A stretch of 64,000 bases of DNA from Kitagawia praeruptora (lineage: Eukaryota; Streptophyta; Magnoliopsida; Apiales; Apiaceae): positions 36,767,501 through 36,831,500 of the forward strand of contig CM075344.1 of NCBI GenBank assembly GCA_037693485.1, in the 5' to 3' direction. A model generated the notes under the pieces. The model did not search any database, had not been told where the DNA came from, and saw only the letters and a program-made list of their open reading frames with translations. Positions within the stretch are counted from its first letter, which is position 1; the number at the start of each line of letters is the position of its first letter. Both the position numbers and the translations under genes were made by a program. This document shows, piece after piece, positions 35,308 through 46,300 of this stretch.

Positions 35308-35803
35308 AAAATTAACTTCAGATGGTAATATACAGCGTCTAATATGGAATAATCAGGATCAAGGATGGGTAACTTATTTGACATTACTAGTGACAGACTG
35401 TGAACAATATGGATTTTGTGGTCCCTATGGTATTTGTGACAGTACCAGAAAAATGGGAAGCAGCCGACTGGACAGATGGATGTGTTCGAATTACTCCATT
35501 GAATGTGGACATGGTGACGATTTCATGAAGTATTCAGGAGTGAAATTGCCGGACACACGAAAGTCGTGGTACAATTTGAGCATGAATCTTGAGGAATGCA
35601 AAAGTATGTGTTTGAAGAATTGCACTTGTACAGCTTATTCAAATATAAGCATCGAAAAAGGTGGAAGTGGATGCTTGTTATGGTTTGAAGGACTAATGGA
35701 TATGAAGGGCTATACAGAAGATGGACAAGATATTTTTGTGAGAATGCCAGCCTCTGAGTTATGTAAGACAATTTTACTTCAGGCAGTGGTACAGATTTAA
35801 TTA
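35308..35803 (+). pseudogene. S-receptor-like kinase paralogue, 3' copy B
   Basis: About 98% identical by eye to 13531-14023: the end of the S-locus glycoprotein domain, the EGF deletion, and the PAN segment (NLSMNLEECKSMCLKNCTCT). It differs by about nine substitutions and a one-base deletion near 35502, which puts PAN in another frame. The splice donor region (GAGTTAT/GTAAGACA, about 35763) is kept. After the shared end, the sequence continues for about 80 bp of unique DNA before the PMD-bearing element. No transmembrane or kinase exon exists downstream in this window. Confidence 0.92.
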
Positions 35804-35999
35804 ACTCTGATCTGAGTATATGTACAAATGTCAGATATAAATACTAACTTAAGTTTGGGTGCCCTTCTATAGCCACCGTTGGTTGAAAAAAGGCCCACAA
35901 CCACCAACTTGTACACTACCGCAAGTGTTCATTGCGGCAGGAAAACTTAAAAAAAAAAAAAAGAAGGGTACCGCAATGAATAGTTGCGGCAGCGTTTTT

Positions 36000-37353
36000 A
36001 ACTTAAAAAAACTTTATTTTATGTAGAGTCGATCTCAGGTCCTTCACCAGAGATAACACCAACATAACCACTACACCAAAAAAACTTATTTGTAATTTAC
36101 TTCAAAACAAAACAGTATTAAATATTATTTTAATTTTTTATACTTTTATTTTTATTATTTATTAAAATTAAAAAAAATTGGTAAATTAATACATTATAAA
36201 ATATAAAAATGTTTATAAAATTTGAATTATTACATAAAATTTTAAATAAATTATTATAGTTTTATATTTAATAAAAGTAATAAAAAATAATAAATCAATA
36301 AAAGCTGTTAATTTGAAATATAGAATCAAGTAAAAAATATGAAATTACGTTTTCACCCTCCAAATTGCTGCCGCAATGATACATAGCGGAGGAAGGAAAA
36401 TCTGAAATTACTTTTTTACCCTTACTACTGCCGCAATGAAACATAGCGGAGGAAAGAAAACATGCAATTACTTTTTTACCCTTAATTCTTCTGCCGCATT
36501 GATACAATGTGGATACCAGCAATATACAACCACCCATTGCGGTTTCCGCGACCCGAACTAAACCCTAATTAAACACAGAGCTCGATTTCCAGGCGACTCT
36601 CAGGCGATTTCCAGCCGATTCCGAGCGATTTACACACACAGTTGCGAATGTCAGGCGATCTTCCTCATCAAGGTATCTTCTAATTGACACTTACACACAC
36701 ACGCACGTAGTTATACATACACACACACACACACACACACACTATTATATACATTGCTACTCACGATTATATGTACATGGTTTGATTCGTTTTTAACTAT
36801 GGGTGGTGTTTATTTGCTTCATTTTAGTTAAAATCATGAATTAAGTCAAATTATTAGGGTTCATAGTTCGAATTTTACCCATTTTTGGTTTGAATTATTT
36901 TGAAATTAAGGCTTTTACCCTCAACTGAGTTGAAATTAGAGTTTCTCATCTTTAATTAGGTTGAATTAGCTCGAAATGCCCAATTTAGAATTAGGTTTCG
37001 AATTATTATCCGAATTTTTATTAAAACTATGAATTAATTCGAATTATTAGGGTTTATAATTATGAAATTATAATTATAAATTTTTTTATGAGTTGTGGAA
37101 ATTTTAATTCGAATTTTTGAATTATTAATTTGAATTTTTGAGTTTAAAATTCGAATTTATGAATTAATATGATTTATTAATTCGAATTTTGCTTAAGTAA
37201 TGTTATTAGTACTGCATTTTATTTGATAAATGATATTCATTGTTAATTTATTCTTGTTTTAAATATGTCTTCATGGAATGATAATTTTAGCCAATTTTGG
37301 TACATGTTTATGAAATGTGCCTTATTTCTTTGATTTTGCACATTGCAGATGCT
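36000..37353 (+). other. promoter, 5' leader and leader intron of the PMD gene
   Basis: AT-rich sequence (36100-36350), three palindromic box copies, then a GC-richer stretch with an AAACCCTAA telobox (about 36561). A likely non-coding exon ends at ATCAAG/GTATCT (about 36672). A leader intron with a (CA)n run (36717-36742) extends to CATTGCAG at 37348. Structure inferred from splice-site shape. Confidence 0.45.
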
Positions 37354-39024
37354 ATGGATATGCAGTGCGGGCCTCTCGATAGGTCCCTCTTGACCATGCA
37401 GGATGATCATATTAGCAGTCACATATGGCAGGGGGTGAGCGGGAGAAGTTGGATGTCCGTTAGTTGACAGCCAACCTCGACGATTGGGTATTTGATGACA
37501 CCCAGGTTAGTTTGTTGTCAGACTGGGGTTTCCGAGCATTTACTAACCCACTCTCGATTCCCCAGAACGACATCCGATTGATCACGGCGTTGGTGGAGAG
37601 GTTTAGGCCAGAGACCAACACCTTTCATTTCCCATTTGGTGAGATCACCATCACTCTAGAGGATGTTTACATGATATTGGGCTTGCCTGTTCGTGGTCGT
37701 GCTGTTACTCATACAGAGCTTTCCGCACCGCTTCCATATTGGCGAAGAAGGTGGCATGATTTGAGGTTGACTGAGACCGAACGCAAAGATATGTATAAAA
37801 AAGGTTTGCATTAGTCCATAAATTCTAATTTCTTTCATTTTAGTCCTTAACATGTTTAATTCTTGCATGTTATACATTAAATTTTCATTTCTTTGCAATT
37901 TAGGAAGATAATTATCTAGTTATTGCATTTTAGTCCATAAATTCTAATTTCTTGCATTTTAGTCCTTAATTTGTTTAATTCTTGCTTGTTATACATTAAA
38001 TTATCATTTATTTGCAATTTAGGAAGATAATTATCTAGTTATTGCATTTTAGCCCATAAATTCTAATTTCTTGCATTTTAGTCCTTAATTTGTTTAATTC
38101 TTGCATGTTATACATTAAATTTTCATTTCTTTGCAATTTAGGAAGATAATTATCTAGTTATTGCATTTTAGCCCATAAATTCTAATTTCTTGCATTTTAG
38201 TCCTTAATTTGTTTAATTCTTGCATGTTATACCTTAAATTTTCATTTCTTTGCAATTTAGGAAGATAATTATCTAGTTATTGCATTTTAGCCCATAAATT
38301 CTAATTTCTTGCATTTTAATCCTTTATTTGTTTAATTCTTGCATGTTATACCTTAAATTTTCATTTCTTTGCAATTTAGGTGGGGTGAAGCTTCATAGGT
38401 TGAGGGAAATCTATAAAAAGAAACCGGAGAAGCCTTCTCCCGAGTTTATCGAGCATGATGACCTTGTGTACACCCGGGCTTATCTTTTTTACATCATTGG
38501 GGGTGTGTTGTTTCCTTCATCGAACAGAGACGTCGTGCATCCTAGGTACTTCTTAACTTCATTTCTCTCTCTAGTCCTTGCAATTTATGCTTAAATTTAT
38601 CTTATTCTTGCATTTTATGCCTTAAATTTCACATTTCTTGCATGTTCATCCTTAATTTCTCCAGTTATTGAATTCTTACCTTAATTTGCATTTCCTGAAT
38701 TTTTGCAGGTATTTACAGTTAATCCAGAATGCGCATGAGATTAAGGAGTATGCCTGGGGAGCTGCAGTTTTGAGTTATTTGTTCAGGGGTTCGGCCAAGG
38801 CTGCTCAGAAGGGTGCCAAAGCTATTAATGGGTGCACCATGCTTTTGCAGCTTTGGTCTTACGAGAGGTTGTTGCCTGGGGCACCTCTGATAGCACCTCG
38901 TATGGATTTTATTTGGCCGAGGGCATTGGCATGGGCTGAGCCGGTAGATGAGAGAAGGGTTAACCCCCACCACCATACAGGTCTTTATCGAATAAATGTT
39001 GAAAATATATATATTTTTAATTGA
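37354..39024 (+). pseudogene. plant mobile domain (PMD/MAIL-type) gene, decayed
   Basis: Coding exons at about 37354-37803, 38380-38545 and 38709 onward. Recognisable PMD features: an N-terminal CGPLDRSLLTMQ-like segment, LLSDWGFRAFTNP, LITALVERFRPETNTFHFP, GEITITLEDVYMILGLPVRG, then the helical part with YLFYIIGGVLFPSSNRD, AWGAAVLSYLFRG and GCTMLLQLWSYERL. PMD proteins occur as host silencing and development factors (MAIN/MAIL) and as transposon cargo. Breaks: a frameshift and an in-frame TAG near 37440-37462 (where DVR-LTANLD should be continuous), and loss of homology after about 38980. Splice sites are otherwise good: AAG/GTTTGC, TTTAG/GTGG, CCTAG/GTAC, TTGCAG/GTAT. It is likely non-functional as a full protein. 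Confidence 0.82.
37805..38379 (+). repeat. 119 bp tandem repeat forming PMD intron 1
   Basis: TAGG/A junctions recur at 37911, 38020, 38139, 38258 and 38377, so the period is 119 bp over about 4.8 copies. Each unit ends in TTTGCAATTTAG, the actual acceptor of the intron, so every copy brings its own potential 3' splice site. Confidence 0.92.
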
Positions 39025-39170
39025 ATTGGAGATAATACAAAATGTTTAGAATAAACATGAAAAGAAGATTTTAATTCATTAATAATAATTTTGGAGGGGG
39101 GAAACATCAAAATACAATTTTTATTTCCAATAATTTCTTTGGAGATTCGGTACCGTCCTTCTTCTTCCGT

Positions 39171-39365
39171 CTACGGATATTCATCTCCATGCCCGTACAA
39201 TTTCCTCAAATATGCATTCTCCATGTTAGCCTCTTTCAAGGCTACTTCGAGATCTTCCACTTTCACCTCCAAATCAACAAATTTATCTTCAAGAACCTTG
39301 ATTTCTCTATTGGCTTCTTCCAACTTTGCTTTTAAAATAACATTCTTCTCATTTTTAGCATCCAT
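39171..39365 (-). CDS. 64-residue leucine-heptad coiled-coil protein
   Basis: A single-exon minus-strand gene converging on the PMD gene. The protein starts MDAKNEKNVILKAKLEEANR and ends LYGHGDEYP. Hydrophobic residues fall on a strict 4-3 heptad: d positions 11, 18, 25, 32, 39, 46, 53 (L, A, L, L, L, A, L) and a positions 15, 22, 29, 36, 43, 50 (L, I, F, V, L, N), six heptads without a break and with one polar a residue. Charged residues fill the flanks, so a parallel dimer is plausible. No basic DNA-binding region precedes the zipper. The ATG context (ATCATGG) is strong, and a TATA box lies about 70 bp upstream. It has no stop or frameshift although the neighbouring PMD gene is decayed. I do not recognise a named family; function unknown. 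Confidence 0.62.
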   Translation of the reverse strand: MDAKNEKNVILKAKLEEANREIKVLEDKFVDLEVKVEDLEVALKEANMENAYLRKLYGHGDEYP

Positions 39366-39435
39366 GATTTACTCTTTGTTGCTAGAGAGAAAAATGATAA
39401 GATTAGAATATGAAATTTTAGGTTGAGGGTGTGAG

Positions 39436-39443
39436 TATTTATA
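39436..39443 (-). promoter_or_regulatory. TATA box of the coiled-coil gene
   Basis: Minus strand TATAAATA within CTCTATAAATACTCAC, 71-78 bp upstream of the ATG at 39365. That leaves room for a leader of about 40 bp, rich in C/T (TTTTTCTCTCTAGC). Confidence 0.6.
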
Positions 39444-39699
39444 GAGAAAAATTTTCAAAGTAAATTTTTTTCAACATTCAAATTCAAAATAAAATTTAAT
39501 GTAACTTGAAAATAACATTTGAATTTTTGGGAATGTAAGTTGAACACAGAGAAGACTGTGTAAAACTGGTGGGTGCATCCTACCGCAATGACTCATCGCG
39601 GCAACAAAATAAAAAAAAAATACTGCTGCAATGACTCATTGCGGCATACTACAACAGCATGACATCAGCCTGTCGTAAGTTAGAGTCGCACCTTGTTGA

Positions 39700-42600
39700 T
39701 TGGGTAAGGTAGCCGCCGTATGGGTTGGTAGATAGACCCCGATTATTAAGATTGATTATAGGGATAAAAGTTTGAAGTTGAGATTGGGCGGAAAAAGGGA
39801 AATGTAATTAAGAAACAAGCCGGACTGAGAAATTCCGGGATTGACTTAAATGAAAAGGTTATTATGCCCGAAGTATTAAGTTTTTGTGGCACGCGGAATT
39901 AATAAGAGTAGTTGAAAGAATAAAAGTAAAAGAAATGTGACCGGAGACGGTACCGAGAAGTCGATTGAGACTTATATGGAGTAAAGTTTCGAAAAGATTT
40001 AAAAAAAATATACCAAAGAAGAAGGCACTATGCCGGCAATTGCTAGAAAAGTAATGCTATTTTCCAACCCTTAAACTCACATATTTTAGTGTGGCTAGTT
40101 GAGGCCAAGTCTCAAAGGATTATCAAGTGACTAGACCAGGAATGAAAGGACAAAGCGGGGTTGCTTCTAACCAAGCGCCAACCGCGAGAACTTTTGATGT
40201 AAAATGAATTGAGATACATGATGATGGATTTTATAAATACCCTGAATATATTGGGACTGAGGATGGTGACCAATAAATGTTATAAAGATTGTCAGAGATG
40301 GTGCAGTGTGATGCATAAATGATATCTGACGCTTAGTGCCCTCAAGAAGAGCAATAGATAATAAGAGATTCACGTTGAACACGACCAATATCTTCCTGAA
40401 CATCCTCGCTACCATTACCAAGTTCTGTAAGAAAGAGCAGATAGACATATGTTGTCTTCTGGAAGGTCATGTAGACCGGCGTTCGTTTGAAAGAAGAGGG
40501 TAGCATTAAGCTACCTATAGATTATTGAGATGAGAGTGATTGAAAAGAAACCCTTATTAAGGATATAGGAATTGATTGCCAATTTCAGGATGTAATTATT
40601 CCTTGAAAATAGAATCGGGGATAGAATATCCATAAATTAAGATGAACCCTGGGGGATGCACAAAGGATAGCATCTCCCCTAATAAAGACATTGTGAAATC
40701 AGACGATATAAGTTGAATCGACCAAGGTATCAATAACCTATAAGAATTTGTTGAAAGGAGCCTCGAAAAGTACATAGACAGAATTGTTATAGAATTGATT
40801 GATGATGTTTGATATACCCTGTACCCAGAAGATACAGGAGGAATTATGAGGATGACCTAAGGAACCTTATAAGGGAAGAGGTAATGTTCTGAACTTCAAA
40901 AGGGAAGTTTGGTAAGGAATGTATGACATAGTAACAACAAGGCTAGATGAAGCATGTGTGGAACCATGAGAAAGTATGGATTGAACCAATAAGGTTGAGA
41001 TTATCCTAAAATAAGAAAGGACTAAGTAAGGAAATATCCTAGGTATGATTGGGAGTACCTGTAGTAAAAAATCACACCAGAAAGGTGGAAGCAATGACTT
41101 TTGGAAAAGACTGATATATGTTTTCCCTCATTTAGCAGAGTTCAAGGGAGGATGCTTCCACCCTGAGTTGGAATAGATCCAGAAAACATTGATTTCAAGA
41201 AATTATTATATTCAGGAAAGGCCAATGAGGTGGCCGACACTTTAAGTACAAGAGAGTAAGGATACATGCTCATACTAAAGAAATAGCGTGAAAATGAGAA
41301 GGGCCTTGAAGGTCAGAATGTGATGGAAGAATTTACGTTCCCCTGATGATTGTACAAGGGGTAACTATAAGGATAGTTGAAGTAAACATTCGATTCCTGA
41401 TTTTGTCTACAGCACATTACCCACATTAGAAGGTTCTGTGACAGGCCAGACCAAATTCCCCAAGCGACTTTCCTTTATTTTAGGAAGAGAGAGAAGAGAT
41501 GAGGTAATAAGAGATGATTGAATACAGAAGATAGATGGATACTGATATTGATAAGCTAATTGGCATGATGATGAATGACAAGCAAGTTTATGTTGGTGTA
41601 ATTCTGTGCAAACAAGAAAGAGAATTATGAGATTGGCAAGTGATTAAGCAAACCGCTAAGCTTCTAGTCTAATACTGGAGACATATGATTAATAATCTCA
41701 CCAGCTTGTTCCAGCTACGATGCTGGAAGCTTTCCTGCAAATTTTATCTGCTTCATGTAATATCTACGTCAAGTTTAGGAAGCGTTCCTTATGGATAAGG
41801 AATAGTGATTATTTTGTTTCCTAGAGGATCTTGAATTAACAATCATGAAAACCGTATGTTTAGCTATTAAAGCACTGCGTAAACGATAAGCAATGATGAC
41901 CCTTCTGAAAAATTAGGTGATAACGACGGTGGAAATGTCGAATGGACTCTAAGTAGAAAAATCGTCCAGGGTTATTTCAGATGGTTTAATTTTGGAACGA
42001 CGGGATATTCGAAATAAAGGATTAGGCTATGATGATTCATAAAATGATTATAGTAGAAATAAAGACAAGTGACGGATAGAGATGGAAATAGAATTGGCAG
42101 GGCAAGGGTATTGGCCAAAATGGAAAGTTTGAATTAGGAGCATAAATGACATACAAATTGACTCCTTTTAAGTTTGGAAAATTCGAAGAAATATGGAATA
42201 GACTGATTGAGTAATAAAGAGACTCATGGAATGAGAAGGTGAAATCTAGATGATTGAACAAATGAAAATTTGACCCAAACGTGTAACACGTATTGAGTAA
42301 ATGTGACGAGTGTCTCAACACTGAGATGATGGTGGAAGTTAACCAACAGAAGTATATAAGAATTAGACAATAAGAAGAATGTGACTGATAAAGAAAAGTT
42401 TGGGAAATAATTATGGAATGTGAAGCAAGAAATGTTATGAATGGATGATGAATGGGTTTTCCTAACGAGCTCTCGGAAGGACAACCTGATAGTGTTAGTA
42501 TTATGAATATGAAAGAGCCAGTGTCGTGGCGTGAAATGTCAGTAATAATAATGTGCAGCGAGAAATCCAAGATTGAACCTGAGAGGTTGAAGGATTTTTC

Positions 42601-43395
42601 CAAAAGTAAGTGATGTTAATATCGAACAAGAGTATAGGTCCATAGAATGATGGACAGAGCAGCAAGGACATGTGACATGTGATTACGATAAAGTAGTATT
42701 TGATACGAATACGATTATTTTTCTTCTCTAATAAACCTCTTTAGTTCAGAGGTAAATTCTAAGTATGATATTTTTGACAATCATGAAGATTTTTTTTATA
42801 ATTATTTGAAATTCTTTTCTTTTCTTCTCCCTTAATTATCTTCTTCTAAATTGAGAAGAACAACCCTTTAAGGAGGGGAGGTACTGCTACGTGACTACCT
42901 GTCTATGTGATAGGAGTCTAAGTGGAATACCATAGCTTGTCTAAATTGCTTGTCAAGTACTAAAGGCTGGCCACCTTCTGTAATAACTATGCAATAGGAC
43001 GAATGTTCATTGATCATAGTGATCTCTCAATGAATTCCTCTAATTCTATATATTGATCAAGATTGTGAAGATTAAAGCGATTAGGAAATGCGTAATTACA
43101 AGTGAGGTTATCTCCGAATTCGCAACGCGATAGTGATACCAGAGGCACTACTGATACCAATAAGGAAAATAGTATATGACTGGGTAAGAACATAACCCGA
43201 ATAGTGTGTTGTACGAAAAGTAGCGAAGATTAATGAAAGAGGATAAAGGATGTGTCGTAGCACCAGTAAGATGTGCTGAAAAAGGATTGGTATTGATTAA
43301 GGATTGACTTGGAAACTGGAAAGCAAACTAAACAACAAGTACCCCAATTGTCTTCTACCTGATTCTGGGACGAAATCCTTTTAACGAGGGGAGAC
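39700..43395 (+). mobile_element. decayed internal region of a Ty3/gypsy element
   Basis: No frame stays open for long, but a fragment at about 41215-41260 reads GKANEVADTLSTRE, like the end of RNase H in chromovirus-type gypsy elements (KANVVADALSRK). The far end (43365-43395) reads GGGACGAAATCC...TTAACGAGGGGAGAC, the usual polypurine tract before a 3' LTR. Gag, protease, RT and integrase cannot be delimited. The left border is uncertain and no 5' LTR was found. Confidence 0.55.
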
Positions 43396-46300
43396 TGTAA
43401 GAACCCGAATTTTCGGTAGAATTAAAACCTTTTATATATTGATGAAAGAAGGAACAGTGATTCTGAATACAAGGTATTAGTAGTTCTAATGAATGAGTGT
43501 TGAATGGATATAGATTCTAAGGTTTATATGTTAGGAAGAATGCAACGGGTTGACAACCTAGATAAGAATAATCTATCTCCTAGAAAGATAAGATATGTAA
43601 ATTCCAAGTAGAAGAAATATTCTCATGTCATCCAAATCGATATCTGTTATTAGTCCAGTGGTTCCGCGAAAGGGTTAAGGAACGCCCGAAAGAGAACAAG
43701 GACATTTTTACAATATATAAGGAATAAAAGAGAATAAGGGATGAATAGTGTTTTTGGTGGAAAATAAGAATATTATTAGACGACGCTATATAGGAGCATT
43801 CAGAACGGATTTCTGAGTTCGTATTCATGATCGAGGGGCGAGATAAGTGTATGTAAACGATATCGGATTCAGAAAATTAGCACTTTTATTTTCTCCAAGA
43901 TTTCCCTGGATACTGAAAGACTTAAGGATTTATAAAAAGATTTAGGGAATTTAAATTCAAGAATTATAAAGGAGGATGGAGAATAATAGTATTATTATTA
44001 AGAAGGTTTCCAGTAAAACCCTAACTAGAAATCCTTGAGACATTCCTACGCGCGATCGATCAAATTGAGTAATAACCGGACAAAAAGACAAGTAAGGATC
44101 CAAGATAGAAGAGAAATAAATTGGTGGAAAAATAAAGATACAAGTGACTCACATATAAGTCAACAAGCAAGTGAGTGGTGTACTTGCACTTTGCCAAAAA
44201 TGGAGTTGCATGTTGTGGTGCCAACAAGTGGCCAAATAGATGGGTGACACTTGGTCCAATAGATTGTTAACAACCTAAAAGGCAAGAGATGCATCCAATA
44301 TAGCTAGATATTACAAGCATTATATCATTACACACCAAAAACATAAATCAAAACTCCATTCTCTCCATTTCTTCAAAACTGCCAAGCAAGAACACAACTT
44401 AAATAAAAATTCATATCACCATTTCTATCCATGATAAAATCACCAAATTTTTACCACAGCCTCTCCACTCCATGGGAAATATTCGCTCAAAGTTTCATAG
44501 CAATCCAAGTAGTATAGCCTAGGAAAATCACATCCCCAAGTTGAAGAAGCAAACTGTCCTGATGCTTGACAGTTTCTAGACCGATTTTCTAACGGCCATA
44601 TCTCCTTCATTACTCAATGAAATTTGGTATTCTTTAGCTTTTTGGAAAGCTGGTTCGATTATCTACAACTCTTCTTTAGGACCCTGATCCAGAAAAGCAA
44701 GGTAAGGACCTCGTTTTTGCATTGCTTTGGACTGATGAATAGTAACTTCGAAGTGATTAACTAGTTTTCTTGTTTTGTTCTTAAGGATTAAGCTATATAA
44801 AGACTATCTAAGGCTTGTTAAGTGTTTATAAACACTTTATAGTGTTTCCAGAGCTTCCAAGAAGGTAAACCCTTAACCCACCTTTGAGTTTTATATGAGA
44901 TTTTATGGTGTTTATGGCTTGTATGCATGATTTAGAGCGTGTATGTTATGTAGGTGTTATAAAAATGTTAAAATATGTTTTGTGGCTCCAAGACCTGTTG
45001 AGACAGTGAGGAAGATGATAAATAGTGTCCATGAGTGTTGGTTGTTGGTTGAATGATTATTTGGGTTGTTTGAAAATTGGATTATTCGTTTTTAAATCGT
45101 CGTAATGTCGAAATTTACATAGGTGTTAAAAACAGAGCATGTCCGAAACTGTAAATTTCTTACAAGGTTGAGTACCTGCCATGAACTTGTAGACCTTGAT
45201 TCATAGATCGTTTTGGCGCAAGAATCAAAACCAACGGACTTACGGTTTAGGAGTTATGGTTAAAATCGTAAAAGTGGTTCGAAACCGTAAAAGCAAGTTC
45301 GTAACTGAAATTGGACCCCTTTAGTGTTATGAATTCAGTGGCAAATCTTGACAATTAAATATTAGAGATCATAAGGAAGGTGTGAGAGAAAATCTCATGT
45401 CAAACGGATCATTTTCCGATTTTATAAAAATGTTCGAATCGAGGTTAAATGCGAACAAACCCTTTAAAAGTATGACTTTGGTTATAACTTAGAAAACGGG
45501 CGATAAAACTCATGGCACAATCTTGATTCGTAAATGATCGATCTTAAAACTTATATGACTTAAGTATATACAAAGTGTAAGTATGACGATGTGTTTTAGT
45601 AGCGAATGAATGACGGGTCATAGCGAGAATAAAGAGAATTGCACTAAGGGGTGTTTAACGAGATAACTCGAAAACGTGTTTCGACTTAAGTTAAGTTATA
45701 CTTAGCCTTTTAAAAAGTGTTAAGTGATTGACCTCGGTTATTGTGACTATTTATAGATCACCGGATTGACACGAGGCACACTACCCCTACAGGATTGCCA
45801 GGAAAGTTTCCAATACCTTGGAACTGTTGTTGTGATAATATATATGATTGTTGTTATACATATGCCATAGCATGCATGTTTGTTTTCAAAGTATATTGGA
45901 ATACTTGTTCCCTGAATTAATATTGGCTTATAGACTAGATATGGATTATCAGTTATAAGCAGGATTGTTTTGCTAGGACCCTTAGTGAAGGGCGTATGAT
46001 ATTTATTCTTTAAATATGAGACCGGGAGTCGGTATTTTGTGTTATATAGATAGTCGTGGAAACCCGGAGGGATTCCAGCGATAGAGTAGTATTCATTTTG
46101 AGGAATGTTATTATTAAACATTATTTATATTTCCATAAAAGTATCAAATACTTGGAAATCTTTCGAGAAATGTTATTTGAGTATTATTTTAGTCGAGAAA
46201 TATTAAATGAATATTATTTTTGAATATTCATTAGAGCTTGATTATTAATGAATAATTACTTTGATATTTATTGGGATTTTATTCACTAAATGAATATCAC

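Larger units (their letters stand above)
35911..39680. mobile_element. unclassified element with palindromic boxes, carrying a PMD gene
   Basis: Both ends have paired short palindromes built on CCGCAATGA...TCATTGCGG: 35919-35938 and about 35970-35994 on the left, about 39590-39604 and 39626-39646 on the right. Three further copies lie at 36363-36500. Between them sit a decayed PMD gene (+) and a small coiled-coil gene (-). PMD genes are frequently carried by plant transposons, which supports a mobile origin. I found no convincing terminal inverted repeats or target duplication, so the borders are approximate and the superfamily is unknown. Confidence 0.5.

Noticed and set aside
35914..36085. 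Possible CACTA start (CACTACCGCAA at 35914, CACTACACCAAAAAAA at 36072)
   Set aside because: No matching inverted TAGTG end was found on the right side of the PMD-bearing element.
37805..38379. Regularly spaced repeats that could suggest a CRISPR-like array
   Set aside because: The units are contiguous 119 bp tandem copies without spacers, in a plant intron.
42037..42603. 188-residue minus-strand frame
   Set aside because: Antisense to a decayed + strand gypsy body; hydrophobic and AT-driven composition without a known domain.
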